Shown here: positions 25,515 to 33,858 of the stretch, piece after piece | How the letters are laid out: every line of letters starts with the position of its first letter | Position numbering within the stretch: the first letter of the stretch is position 1 | Origin: Streptomyces sp. NBC_00236 | GTDB taxonomy: Bacteria > Actinomycetota > Actinomycetes > Streptomycetales > Streptomycetaceae | Length of the DNA stretch: 64,000 bases | Direction: 5' to 3' | Assembly: GCF_036195045.1 (NCBI RefSeq) | Contig: NZ_CP108100.1 | Coordinates: forward strand, 3,534,001-3,598,000 | Made by a program: the position numbers and the translations under genes | Notes under the pieces: model-generated | The model's database searches: none | What the model saw: only the letters and a program-made list of their open reading frames with translations | What the model was told of the DNA's origin: nothing

Positions 25515-26051
25515 GTGAGCGACTTCCACCTTGCCCAAGTCAATGTCGGGCGCATGCTCGCCCCACTCGACAGCCCTCAGCTGGCCGGCTTCGTCGACCA
25601 GCTCCAGGAGATCAACGCCGTCGCCGACCAGGCGCCCGGTTTCATCTGGCGCATGGTCGACGACAGCGGAGCCGACGCGACGAACCTGCGCCCCGAGCAC
25701 GACGACGACCTGCTCCTCATCAACTGCTCGGTCTGGGAATCGGTCGAAGCGCTGCGGAACTACACGTACCGCAGCGACCACCTCAAGGTGCTGGCGCGCC
25801 GCCGGGACTGGTTCGAGCGCCTCGCCGGCGTCTCCGTCGCGCTGTGGTGGGTCCCCGCAGGGCACCGTCCGGGCATGGAGGAGGCGATGGGCCGCATCGC
25901 CCTGATCCGCGAGAAGGGCGAAGGGCCTGAGGCGTTCACCTTCCGGGCGCCGCACCCCCCACCGTCCGGCTCCCCCGCCGAACCCGCGCACCCCCTTCAG
26001 AGCGCCCCCTCCCGCACTGAACACACAGCCGCCGAACACGCACCCCGCTGA
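25515..26051 (+). CDS. DUF3291 family protein
   Basis: The 178-aa protein matches DUF3291: SDFHLAQVNVGRM at the start, FVDQLQEINAVADQAPGFIWRM, and SVWESVEALRNYTYRSDH with RRDWFERL. The fold is a dimeric ferredoxin-like barrel as in EthD/monooxygenase-like proteins; no catalytic role is established. GTG 25515 gives the conserved start; ATG 25503 is 4 codons upstream. A Pro/Ser/Ala-rich tail of about 40 residues is not part of the domain. It follows the ArsR-like gene in the same direction. Confidence 0.8.
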   Translation: MSDFHLAQVNVGRMLAPLDSPQLAGFVDQLQEINAVADQAPGFIWRMVDDSGADATNLRPEHDDDLLLINCSVWESVEALRNYTYRSDHLKVLARRRDWFERLAGVSVALWWVPAGHRPGMEEAMGRIALIREKGEGPEAFTFRAPHPPPSGSPAEPAHPLQSAPSRTEHTAAEHAPR

Positions 26052-26060
26052 GCGGGGTGC
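26040..26060. terminator. Compact hairpin at the DUF3291 stop codon
   Basis: GCACCCCGC-TGA-GCGGGGTGC is a perfect 9-bp stem with a 3-base loop; the loop is the stop codon itself. Confidence 0.65.
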
Positions 26061-26222
26061 CGCCGAACACACGGCCCAGCCCGCGTCACCCCCCGGTGCC
26101 GTCCTGCACGAAGGGCGTCCGCCAGCCAGCCCTATCCAGCCATTCATTGGCCGAAGAATGATCTTCAGTAGACATGCCGAACCTGCCGATGCAGGAGGCA
26201 TCGACGCTGAAGGAGGCCTGCC

Positions 26223-26540
26223 ATGGGCGACACTCTGCTGGCACTGTCCATCCCCCTGCTGGTCTTCGCCTCCGGCATCTACGCGGCATGCGATACCTGG
26301 TGGCGGCGCAGGCACCCGGCGCCGCCGTCCCCGTACACCCACCAGGCCGCCCGGCTCGCCGAGCGCGCGATGCTCGTGGACGCCGAGCAGATCGTGGACG
26401 GCGCCTACGCGAGTCTCGGCACGCTCTACGACGGCCCGACGGCGGCGGACACGCGCATTCCGGCCACCGGCATCACGCCCGGGGCGGCTGCCAGCCCGGA
26501 TCACGACCGGTCAGCGCCAGCACCCGCGCAAAGGGGCTAG
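26223..26540 (+). CDS. Small membrane-anchored protein of unknown function
   Basis: The 105-aa protein has a hydrophobic N-terminal helix (about 4-22, LALSIPLLVFASGIYAACD), a basic WWRRRH segment and a soluble helix (QAARLAERAMLVDAEQIVDGAYASL). AAGGAGG precedes the ATG by 8 bases. Its last 68 bases overlap the 3' end of the opposite-strand gene at 26473-27045. The C-terminal 25 residues are low-complexity, consistent with a tail that has drifted into the neighbouring gene. Confidence 0.55.
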   Translation: MGDTLLALSIPLLVFASGIYAACDTWWRRRHPAPPSPYTHQAARLAERAMLVDAEQIVDGAYASLGTLYDGPTAADTRIPATGITPGAAASPDHDRSAPAPAQRG

Positions 26541-27045
26541 CCCCGTCCGGTACGGGGAAGGGCTCGCCGAACACCTTCGCCTCCCGGGCCTTGGGAGCCA
26601 TCCCCGCCATGGCGGGCCCGATCTCGTCCACCACGTCCGCGTCCGGCACGAACTCCTGACCGGTGGCCCGCGCCAGGTCCCACGCGTGCACCGTCAGATC
26701 GCCGAGCACCATGTGCCCGACCGTCCGCGCGGGGAATCCCATGGCGCCCGTGGTCCCCTCCTCCGCACCCGGCGCCGCCCACGCTTCGACCAGCGCGGCC
26801 GTCTCCTCGCCGAATCGTTCCCGCCAGTCCCCGGTCACCGCGTCCGGGGACTCACCGAGCTCCGTGTCCCGCTTCGCCGCGAGCGCGGTGAAGTTGACGA
26901 CCACCTGGGAGAGATGACAGACCAGGGCACGCACGTCGTACTCCGCGCACGGTGTGGGGTCGCCCAGCCGGCTGTCGTCGATCCCCCGCACCACGGGCAG
27001 CGCGCGGCCGGCCGCGGCATCGAGCAATTCACTGATCCTCTTCAT
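26473..27045 (-). CDS. TIGR03086-type (DinB-like/MDMPI N-terminal) metal-binding protein
   Basis: The 190-aa protein has the DinB-like helical bundle of mycothiol-dependent maleylpyruvate isomerase N-terminal domains: RGIDDSRLGDPTPCAEYDVRALVCHL, with a putative metal His in the VCHL helix, and LGDLTVHAWDLARATGQ further on, with the other metal ligands. These proteins are thought to act with mycothiol, but the reaction is unknown for this subfamily. It is divergent from the AraC-type regulator, and the 90-base gap between them is a shared promoter. Confidence 0.85.
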   Translation of the reverse strand: MKRISELLDAAAGRALPVVRGIDDSRLGDPTPCAEYDVRALVCHLSQVVVNFTALAAKRDTELGESPDAVTGDWRERFGEETAALVEAWAAPGAEEGTTGAMGFPARTVGHMVLGDLTVHAWDLARATGQEFVPDADVVDEIGPAMAGMAPKAREAKVFGEPFPVPDGASPFARVLALTGRDPGWQPPRA

Positions 27046-27135
27046 GCTTCGACCATGCATCCGGTGACGGCCGGGGTCTTGAACAAACGCGACAGCCGGG
27101 ACGCGAAAGCGGACCACGTCATAGGATCGGCAGCC

Positions 27136-27975
27136 ATGCCCGGCTCCCCAGGTCCCCGACGCGACACCCGGGGCATCGTCGACGCCCCCGAGCTGTTCAC
27201 ACACGTACGCTTCCGGCGCCGCGAGCCCGCCCCCGCGCTGCGGCCTTACCTGGAGCACTACTGGCTGATCGACTGGGACCTGCGCGAGCCGTACGCCTCC
27301 CATCTGGTCCCGCACCCCAGCGTCAACCTGGTCTTCGAGCGGTACGCGGGCTGCGGGGACGAGGACGCCGGGTTCGCGGAGGTCTCGGGCATCGGCCTGG
27401 AGCTCTTCACGCAGAAGCTGGAGGGGCGGGGACGGGTCTGCGGTGTGCAGTTCCGGCCGGGCGGCTTCCGGCCGTTCGCACCGGACCGGCCGGTGTCCGA
27501 CTGGACGGGCCGCCGGGTCCCGGCCGCCGAGGTCTTCGCGCCGCCCGCCCCGCCGTCGGCCGTACTGGACCCCGGACAGGAGGACGCACGGGTCGCCGCG
27601 CTCGACGCGTACCTCCTGGCGCTCGGCCCGCAGCCGGATCCGCAGGCCGAGCGGGCGATGGCCCTGGTCGATCTCGTACGCACCGACCGCACGGTCCGCC
27701 GCGTCGGCGAACTGGCCCGCTCCGAGGGACTGTCGGTGCGGTCGCTGCAACGGCTCTTCGCCACGTACGTGGGCGTCGGCCCCAAGTGGGTCATCCTCCG
27801 CTACCGCATCCACGAGGCGCTGGAACGCGCCGAGTCGGACCCGGCGGTGGACTGGGCGGCACTCGCCGCGGATCTCGGCTACAGCGACCAGGCGCACCTG
27901 GTCAGAGACTTCACCGCGACGGTCGGCGTCCCGCCGACCGTGCTGGTGCCGCGTCAGCCAGGGTTTGCCCGGTAA
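27136..27975 (+). CDS. AraC-family transcriptional regulator
   Basis: The 279-aa protein has a C-terminal AraC double helix-turn-helix (VRRVGELARSEGLSVRSLQRLFATYVGVGPKWVILRYRIHEALE, then AALAADLGYSDQAHLVRDFTATVGVPP). The N-terminal half has the DUF6597-like start (PALRPYLEHYWLIDWDL, HPSVNLVFE, GVQFRPGGFRPF) of AraC proteins that bind a small effector. ATG 27136 follows a stretch with no strong ribosome site. It is divergent from the TIGR03086 protein, which may be its target. Confidence 0.87.
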   Translation: MPGSPGPRRDTRGIVDAPELFTHVRFRRREPAPALRPYLEHYWLIDWDLREPYASHLVPHPSVNLVFERYAGCGDEDAGFAEVSGIGLELFTQKLEGRGRVCGVQFRPGGFRPFAPDRPVSDWTGRRVPAAEVFAPPAPPSAVLDPGQEDARVAALDAYLLALGPQPDPQAERAMALVDLVRTDRTVRRVGELARSEGLSVRSLQRLFATYVGVGPKWVILRYRIHEALERAESDPAVDWAALAADLGYSDQAHLVRDFTATVGVPPTVLVPRQPGFAR

Positions 27976-28020
27976 GGAGCGGCGCCGCTGAATGTCAGTG
28001 CCCCGTCCTACAGTTCCGGC

Positions 28021-28551
28021 ATGGAGCGCACCGAAGCACCATCCGTACGGATCGAGCCCTGGTCGGACAGCGACCTGGAACTGCTCCGCCGTGCCAACGC
28101 ACCGGAGCTGATGGACCATCTGGGCGGCCCCGAGTCGGAGGAGCAGCTCATGGGCCGTCACGGGCGCTACGTGGCGCTGAGCGCGGACCGGACGGGCCGG
28201 GGCAGGATGTACCGCATCGCGCTGCCCGGCGTGGCCGAGGCCGTGGGCACCATCGGGTTCTGGGAGCGCACCTGGCAGGGCCGGGAGGTGTACGAGACGG
28301 GGTGGGCCGTCCTCGCGGAGTTCCAGGGCCGGGGCATCGCATCGGCCGCGACGGCGGCCGTGGCCGGGCAGGCGCGCGCCGCGCGCAAACACCGCTATCT
28401 GCACGCCTACCCGTCCGTGGACAACGCCGCGTCGAACGGGGTGTGCCGCAGGGCGGGATTCCTGCTGATGGGCGAGTGCGAGATCGAGTACCCACCGGGG
28501 CACCCACTGCTGACCAACGACTGGCGGCTGGACCTCCACCCGGACCGCTGA
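28021..28551 (+). CDS. GNAT-family N-acetyltransferase (RimJ/RimL-like)
   Basis: The 176-aa protein has the GNAT acetyl-CoA loop EFQGRGIASAATAAV (about 100-115) and the downstream YPSVDNAASNGVCRRAGF typical of the RimJ/RimL branch, which acetylates amino termini or small amines. It is a single gene 45 bases after the AraC gene, in the same direction. Substrate unknown. Confidence 0.85.
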   Translation: MERTEAPSVRIEPWSDSDLELLRRANAPELMDHLGGPESEEQLMGRHGRYVALSADRTGRGRMYRIALPGVAEAVGTIGFWERTWQGREVYETGWAVLAEFQGRGIASAATAAVAGQARAARKHRYLHAYPSVDNAASNGVCRRAGFLLMGECEIEYPPGHPLLTNDWRLDLHPDR

Positions 28552-28662
28552 CCGGCCGCCGACCGGCCGCCAGCTGGGCCGAGGACCGGACTTCTGACGG
28601 ACCGTCGACCGGGCCGCTGACGGGCCGAGGAGCGCGGACGCGGACGCGGACGCGTTAAGGAT

Positions 28663-28691
28663 TTGACGGGTGCGGCCGCCTCCTGGATATT
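28663..28691 (+). promoter_or_regulatory. Predicted promoter of the NmrA-like gene
   Basis: TTGACG (28663-28668), a 17-base spacer and GATATT (28686-28691) form a plausible housekeeping promoter about 90 bases before the NmrA-like start. The gap 28552-28660 before it holds only GC-rich short repeats (for example GCGGAC three times at 28634-28651). Confidence 0.45.
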
Positions 28692-28777
28692 TATCTGCGC
28701 GACACAGCTTATGCGTATCACAGGTAATATTCGGCCCGTGATCATCCATCCGGGCCCTTCACCCAGGAGACCTCTTC

Positions 28778-29617
28778 ATGCTCACCCTCGTCACCGGCTG
28801 CCGCGGCCGCGTCGGCTCCGCACTCGTATCGCTCCTGCACGGGGGCGGCCACGCCGTGCGCGCCGGCTCCCGCAACCCCGCCGGACTCTCGCTGCCGGCC
28901 GGAGTTCCGTCCGTGGCCTGCGATCTCGGCGACCCCAGCACCTTCGCGGCCGCCCTGGAAGGCGTCGACTCCGTCTTCCTCTACGCCGAGCCGTCCCACA
29001 TCACCGAGTTCCTCGCCGCCGCGCAGACCGCGGGCGTGACACACATCGCCCTGCTCTCCTCCAGCTCGGTCCTCGACCCGGACGCCGGGTCCAACCCGAT
29101 CGCCGCCCTCCACCACGCGGTGGAACAGGCGCTGACCGACTCACCCCTCACCACGACCCTCCTGCGCCCCGGCGCCTTCGCCGGCAACGCCTACCAGTGG
29201 TCGGAGTCCATCCGGTCGGGCCGCCCCGTCGAACTGCCCTACCCGCACAGCGGGACCAGCCCCATCGACGAGACCGACATCGCCGAGGCGGCACTCGCCG
29301 TCCTCACCGACGCGCGGCTCCAGGGCTCGGCGTACCACCTGACCGGCCCCGAATCCCTCACCGCGGCCGAGCAGGTCGAGCTCCTGGCCGCCGCGTCCGG
29401 CAGCCCCGTCACGGTCCGCACCGTGAGCAGGGCCGACTGGAAGGCCACCGTCTCCCCCTACATGCCGGAGGAGATCGCCGAGGGACTGCTCGACTACTGG
29501 GCCTCCACGGACGGCTCCGCAGACGAAGTCACCGGTGACACGGAGAAACTGACCGGCCGTCCGCCTCGTACGTTCGCCGCCTGGGCTGCCGGACACGCCG
29601 CCGCCTTCCGCGCCTGA
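28778..29617 (+). CDS. NAD(P)-binding NmrA-like oxidoreductase
   Basis: The 279-aa protein has an N-terminal Rossmann motif TGCRGRVGSALVSLL (T-G-x-x-G-x-x-G-like) and the atypical short-chain reductase/NmrA course (SVFLYAEPSH, TLLRPGAFAGNAYQW, SPIDETDIAEAALAVL). Such proteins are NAD(P)-dependent reductases or redox-sensing regulators. It is probably transcribed alone from the promoter at 28663. Substrate not evident. Confidence 0.85.
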   Translation: MLTLVTGCRGRVGSALVSLLHGGGHAVRAGSRNPAGLSLPAGVPSVACDLGDPSTFAAALEGVDSVFLYAEPSHITEFLAAAQTAGVTHIALLSSSSVLDPDAGSNPIAALHHAVEQALTDSPLTTTLLRPGAFAGNAYQWSESIRSGRPVELPYPHSGTSPIDETDIAEAALAVLTDARLQGSAYHLTGPESLTAAEQVELLAAASGSPVTVRTVSRADWKATVSPYMPEEIAEGLLDYWASTDGSADEVTGDTEKLTGRPPRTFAAWAAGHAAAFRA

Positions 29618-29679
29618 CGCCCGCGTGACCCGACCGAATCCCATGGCTTCGGCCCCCGCTCCGATGGCATCCTGACCGG

Positions 29680-30435
29680 GTGAACGGACCCGAGATCCAC
29701 CTGGAAGTCGCCCCCGAGCTGCGCCTCTTCGTCGCGCACGAACGCCGCAGCGGACGGACGGCCGTGACCACCGACGGCTCGTCCACCCTCGGCCACGTCG
29801 TGGAATCGCTCGGCGTCCCGCTCACCGAGGCCGGGCAGCTCCTCGTCGACGGACACCCCGTGCCCGTGTCACACATCCCCGCGGCGGGCGAACAGGTCGA
29901 GGTCCGGGCCGTCCAGCGCCCGCAGCACGTACCGGGCGCACCCCTGCGCTTCCTCCTCGACGTCCACCTCGGCACCCTCGCGCGGCGACTGCGGCTGCTC
30001 GGCGTCGATGCGGCGTACGAGAGCGAGGACATCGGCGACCCCGCACTGGCCACCCGCTCGGCCCAGGAGCGGCGGGTCCTGCTCTCCCGGGACCGGGGAC
30101 TGCTGCACCGGCGGGAGATCTGGGCGGGGGCGTACGTCTACAGCGACCGCCCCGAGGCGCAGTTGCGCGACGTACTGGAGCGGTTCGCGCCGGACCTCGC
30201 CCCGTGGACGCGGTGCACGGCGTGCAACGGACCGCTGGCGGCAGCCGACAAGGACTCCGTCAGCGGGCAGCTCGAGCACGGAACACAGCAGTCCTACGAC
30301 GTCTTCGCGCAGTGCACGGAGTGCGACCGGGTCTACTGGCGCGGCGCCCACCACGCCCGCCTGGAGGCGATCGTCACCGAAGCCGTCCGCGACTTCGGCA
30401 ACGCCCTGGCCGGACCCGGCCCGTCGGGCGGCTGA
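29680..30435 (+). CDS. Mut7-C RNase-domain protein with N-terminal ubiquitin-like domain
   Basis: The 251-aa protein has an N-terminal ubiquitin-like domain (about 1-85, ending EQVEVRAVQRP), the Mut7-C PIN-like RNase domain (RFLLDVHLGTLARRLRLLGVDAAY...LLSRDRGLL with conserved acidic residues) and a zinc ribbon (CTAC ... CTEC, about 183-226). Mut7-C proteins are predicted nucleases of unknown target, widespread in bacteria. The start is GTG 29680. Its stop is 14 bases from the convergent MarR gene. Confidence 0.88.
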   Translation: MNGPEIHLEVAPELRLFVAHERRSGRTAVTTDGSSTLGHVVESLGVPLTEAGQLLVDGHPVPVSHIPAAGEQVEVRAVQRPQHVPGAPLRFLLDVHLGTLARRLRLLGVDAAYESEDIGDPALATRSAQERRVLLSRDRGLLHRREIWAGAYVYSDRPEAQLRDVLERFAPDLAPWTRCTACNGPLAAADKDSVSGQLEHGTQQSYDVFAQCTECDRVYWRGAHHARLEAIVTEAVRDFGNALAGPGPSGG

Positions 30436-30449
30436 GCCCGCACGCCGGG

Positions 30450-30938
30450 TCAGGGGGCGTCGCCGTCGCGCAACCGCTCGACCTGCGCGGCGCTCAGCTC
30501 CGCCGTCCGCCGCATATGGGCGATGAGGAAGGCGACCTCATCATCGTCGTACGCCTCGAACAGCGCCGCCCAGCCGCCGTTCAGCCGTTCCCAGACCGCG
30601 CCGAACCCCGCCATCCGCTCCGGCACGGTCGTGACCAGCACCCGCCGCCGGTCGGCCGTGTCCCGGGCGCGGGTCACATAACCGGCCCGCTCCAGCCGGT
30701 CGACGAGCCGGGTCGCAGAGCCCGTGGTGAGCCCGGTGAGCTCCGCGACGCGGCCCGTGGTGACAGGCCCGGCCTCCAGACCCAGCAGGTTGAGGCACTG
30801 CAGGTCGGTGGGATGGAGCCCCAGATGGTCGGCCACGGCCTGGTTGAACAGGGCGTAGGAGGCCATGTAGCGGCGCGAGGTGACGGCCAGCTCGGCCAGC
30901 AGGGCGCTGCGACGGGGTGAGGACGACTTCTGCGGCAT
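30450..30938 (-). CDS. MarR-family transcriptional regulator
   Basis: The 162-aa protein has a winged helix ([50 protein letters not shown]) and the MarR wing ([13 protein letters not shown]). MarR dimers usually repress nearby genes and release DNA on binding phenolics or oxidants. ATG 30938 is chosen over ATG 30962, but neither has a good ribosome site. The upstream neighbour is a secreted protein on the same strand, 50 bases away. Confidence 0.88.
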   Translation of the reverse strand: MPQKSSSPRRSALLAELAVTSRRYMASYALFNQAVADHLGLHPTDLQCLNLLGLEAGPVTTGRVAELTGLTTGSATRLVDRLERAGYVTRARDTADRRRVLVTTVPERMAGFGAVWERLNGGWAALFEAYDDDEVAFLIAHMRRTAELSAAQVERLRDGDAP

Positions 30939-30988
30939 GCAGAAAGTGTACGGAGCAGACATTGCCCCGGGCTCCGCCCGCCCGCGGC

Positions 30989-31510
30989 TCAGAACACGTA
31001 CTCGTCCCCCGTCGCGAGAGCCAGCACCTCGTGCTCACTGTTCTTCGCGTTCCGGTCCGTCGCCCCGCCGTTCCACACGGTGTCGATCCGGACGACCACC
31101 TCGGCCGGCCGCCCGGCGAGCCGGAGTTCGAGGGCGAGCTGCCGCTGCTCGGAGCCGTCCGCGTGCAACGCGCCCGTCCGGCACAGCACGGTCCTCAGGT
31201 CGGCCCGCAGGCACTCCTGCGGCAACCGCTGACGGCCCGCCAGCGGTACGGAGATCCGCAGCCGCACGGTCGTTCCGTCCAGATCCGACGGCCCGCGGTT
31301 CTCGCTGCGCAGCCAGATCCCGAGCCCGGTACCCCACAGCGAGACATGTCCGTGGTGCGATACATCCGCCTCCGGCGCGATGTTCCGCGCCGGAGGCGTA
31401 CCGGAGGGCGCGCCGACGGCGGCGGCCGTCCCGCCCACACCCAGCGTCACCATCGACGCCATCGCCGCCGCAGCGGCCACCCCAAGCAGAGCCTTACGCG
31501 TCACTACCAT
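30989..31510 (-). CDS. Secreted protein of unknown function
   Basis: The 173-aa protein has a Sec signal peptide ([30 protein letters not shown]). The mature part is beta-rich, with [33 protein letters not shown], resembling an immunoglobulin-like (DUF11/CARDB-like) fold, and two cysteines (QECL, TVLCRT) that could form a disulfide. I do not recognise a specific family. Start ATG 31510. Confidence 0.6.
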   Translation of the reverse strand: MVVTRKALLGVAAAAAMASMVTLGVGGTAAAVGAPSGTPPARNIAPEADVSHHGHVSLWGTGLGIWLRSENRGPSDLDGTTVRLRISVPLAGRQRLPQECLRADLRTVLCRTGALHADGSEQRQLALELRLAGRPAEVVVRIDTVWNGGATDRNAKNSEHEVLALATGDEYVF

Positions 31511-31599
31511 GCCCTGAAGATACAGATCATCACGAATTATCCATATTTACCCACTGGTTCGGCGCGTCTTGGGTACGCGGGCATGGCACCCTTCCCCCC

Positions 31600-31935
31600 A
31601 TGTCCGTGATCCGCTCCATCGCCCTCTTCGTCGTCGCCGCGCTGTTCGAGATCGGCGGCGCCTGGCTCGTGTGGCAAGGGGTCCGGGAGCACCGCGGCTG
31701 GGCCTGGATCGGCGGGGGCATCATCGCGCTGGCCACCTACGGTTTCGTCGCCACCCTCCAGCCCGACGGCGAGTTCGGGCGGGTGCTCGCCGCGTACGGC
31801 GGGGTCTTCGTCGTCGGGTCGATCGCCTGGGGCATGGCCGCCGACGGCTACCGCCCCGACCGCTGGGACGTGACGGGTGCGCTGATCTGCCTGGCCGGCA
31901 TGGCGGTGATCATGTACGCCCCCCGCAACCACTGA
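31600..31935 (+). CDS. YnfA-family small membrane protein
   Basis: The 111-aa protein has four transmembrane helices and the YnfA/UPF0060 signatures [19 protein letters not shown] and [24 protein letters not shown], ending [13 protein letters not shown]. The family is related to small multidrug resistance proteins; transport activity is suspected but not settled. It is divergent from the secreted-protein gene. Confidence 0.92.
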   Translation: MSVIRSIALFVVAALFEIGGAWLVWQGVREHRGWAWIGGGIIALATYGFVATLQPDGEFGRVLAAYGGVFVVGSIAWGMAADGYRPDRWDVTGALICLAGMAVIMYAPRNH

Positions 31936-31989
31936 CCGCGCCCCTGCCTATCCTGAGCCCGTACCGATCAGCTGTCCGAGGAGCCCGCC

Positions 31990-32751
31990 ATGGCCGCCGC
32001 ATCCCCCATCGCCGTCATCACCGGAGCGAGCAGCGGCATCGGTGCCGCGACCGCCCGGCAGCTGGCGGCAGCCGGCTTCCGCGTGGTGCTGACCGCCCGC
32101 CGCAAGGACCGCATCGAGGCGCTCGCCGCCGAGATCACCGAGGCGGGCCACGAGGCCACGGCCTACGCGCTGGACGTCACCGACCGCGCCGCGGTCGACG
32201 AGTTCGCCACCGCGTTCCGTACCCTCGCCGTCCTCGTCAACAACGCCGGCGGCGCGCTCGGGGCCGACCCCGTGGCCACCGGTGACCCGGCGGACTGGCG
32301 TCAGATGTACGAGACCAACGTCATCGGCACACTCAACGTCACCCAGGCCCTGCTCCCGGCCCTGACCGCGAGCGGGAACGGCACGGTGGTCATCCTCTCC
32401 TCGACCGCGGGCCTCTCCACGTACGAGGGCGGCGGCGGCTACGTGGCCGCCAAGCACGGCGAGCACGTCCTGGCGGAGACCCTCCGCCTGGAGATCGTCG
32501 GCACCCCGGTCCGCGTCATCGAGATCGCCCCCGGCATGGTCAAGACGGAGGAGTTCGCCACCACCCGCTTCCGCGGCGACGCCGAGAAGGCCGCCAAGGT
32601 GTACGCGGGCGTCGACGCCCCCCTCAGCGCGGACGACGTGGCCGACACGATCACCTGGGCCATCACCCGCCCCAGCCACGTGAACATCGACCTCCTGGTG
32701 GTCCGCCCCCGCGCCCAGGCCTCCAACTCGAAGGTCCACCGGACGGTGTGA
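31990..32751 (+). CDS. Short-chain dehydrogenase/reductase
   Basis: The 253-aa classical SDR has ITGASSGIGAAT (cofactor loop), LVNNAGG, ILSSTAG (catalytic Ser) and YVAAK (catalytic Tyr/Lys). It resembles the YdfG/serine-dehydrogenase-like branch that oxidises 3-hydroxy acids, but the substrate is not clear. GAGGAGCCCGCC upstream of the ATG provides a ribosome site. It lies 54 bases after the YnfA gene. Confidence 0.9.
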   Translation: MAAASPIAVITGASSGIGAATARQLAAAGFRVVLTARRKDRIEALAAEITEAGHEATAYALDVTDRAAVDEFATAFRTLAVLVNNAGGALGADPVATGDPADWRQMYETNVIGTLNVTQALLPALTASGNGTVVILSSTAGLSTYEGGGGYVAAKHGEHVLAETLRLEIVGTPVRVIEIAPGMVKTEEFATTRFRGDAEKAAKVYAGVDAPLSADDVADTITWAITRPSHVNIDLLVVRPRAQASNSKVHRTV

Positions 32752-32910
32752 GGGCCGATACGGTCGTCACCCGTCCGGGGGAACCCGCACGATCGCCGGG
32801 TCGCCTTTCGCGCTCTCGTCCTACGGTTGATCACAACTGAACACAGAACGGCTCCCGGCCGGATTGCAGTCCGGACCGAGAGCCTCACCACCAAGGAAGT
32901 GGAGCTTCCC

Positions 32911-33795
32911 GTGGCTGAGCACGACCCTAACGCCCCCGCGCTATTCGAAGTCGACGCTCTCGTGGCCCCTTCAACCGGGTACATGGACCTCACCGATCCC
33001 CGGTACGCCTACATGTTCGGCTTCGTGCAGGCGGACGGGCACCTATCCGCGGGGCCGGGCCGGAAGGGCCGCCTGAGTGTGGAGATCAACGTGCGGGACA
33101 TCGCGATCCTTCGCGAGTTCCAGCAGCTGACCCCGTACAACAGCAGCATCACGGAGCGCATTCGCTCCACCAATTTCTCCGAACGCCATCACTCGGCGAT
33201 CTGGACCGTCTGCTCCCTCGAAGCCAGGTCCTTGATCAATGAGCTGGGGATCCCGTACGGACACAAGTCACGGCGGATCACACCGCCCCGAGTCGACTTC
33301 TCGGCCCGCGACTACCTTCGCGGAGTCATCGACGCCGACGGCTCGGTGGGCATCACCGGACAGGGGTTCCCATTCGTCTCCCTGACCACGGCCAGCACGG
33401 CCGTGGGGGCCTACCTCTGCTTCTACGCGAAACAAGTGACCGGAGCCCAGCGCTACAGCAAACGCAACAGCCGTGACGGCATCTACAACGTCATGTACAC
33501 CATGGAGGCCGCGGTCCGACTGGCCGAGCACCTCTACTACCCAGGCTCCCTCGCGCTGCACCGCAAACAGAAGGCCGCAGAAAGCGTGTTCGCCTGGCAA
33601 CGCCCTCCGGGCGTGAAACCCCGTGGGAAGAACCGGCGTTGGAAGCCCTGGGAGGACGAAGTCCTCCTCCGGCTCGACAGCGCCGACAGCGCGTCACCCG
33701 AGCTCGACCGAAGCGTGGCGAGCTGCTCGGTCCGGCTGTGGCGGCTTAAAACCGGCCAGATCCCAGCGCCCGCAGACGTGACGCCCAGCCAGTGA
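32911..33795 (+). CDS. Free-standing LAGLIDADG homing-endonuclease-like protein with C-terminal Myb-like domain
   Basis: The 294-aa protein carries two LAGLIDADG-type motifs, MFGFVQADG (35-43) and YLRGVIDADG (135-144), each with the acidic residue needed for metal-dependent DNA cutting. This matches a monomeric two-motif endonuclease. The C-terminus (about 240-285, RRWKPWEDEVLLRLDSADSASPELDRSVASCSVRLWRLK) resembles a Myb/SANT-like helix bundle and may add DNA binding. GTG 32911 is chosen for GGAG 6 bases upstream. The 5' region (32850-32884) can fold into a nested hairpin. No intron or intein host is apparent, so it may be a free-standing mobile gene; it is convergent with rtcB. Confidence 0.78.
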   Translation: MAEHDPNAPALFEVDALVAPSTGYMDLTDPRYAYMFGFVQADGHLSAGPGRKGRLSVEINVRDIAILREFQQLTPYNSSITERIRSTNFSERHHSAIWTVCSLEARSLINELGIPYGHKSRRITPPRVDFSARDYLRGVIDADGSVGITGQGFPFVSLTTASTAVGAYLCFYAKQVTGAQRYSKRNSRDGIYNVMYTMEAAVRLAEHLYYPGSLALHRKQKAAESVFAWQRPPGVKPRGKNRRWKPWEDEVLLRLDSADSASPELDRSVASCSVRLWRLKTGQIPAPADVTPSQ

Positions 33796-33799
33796 CCGG

Positions 33800-33857
33800 G
33801 CGTGGGCGGAGGCCCTCCTGAGGCGTCCACTCCAACAGGCGGACCCACCGCCCACGC
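33800..33857. terminator. Bidirectional terminator between endonuclease gene and rtcB
   Basis: GCGTGGGCGG (33800-33809) pairs with CCGCCCACGC (33848-33857), between two convergent stop codons; an inner GGAGGCCCTCC dyad lies in the loop. Confidence 0.6.
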
Positions 33858-33858
33858 T

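Noticed and set aside
26473-28749. Very long minus-strand open frame spanning several genes
   Set aside because: Only the first part (26473-27045) looks like a protein; the rest is antisense to the AraC and GNAT genes and has no domain-like sequence. High GC keeps unused frames open.
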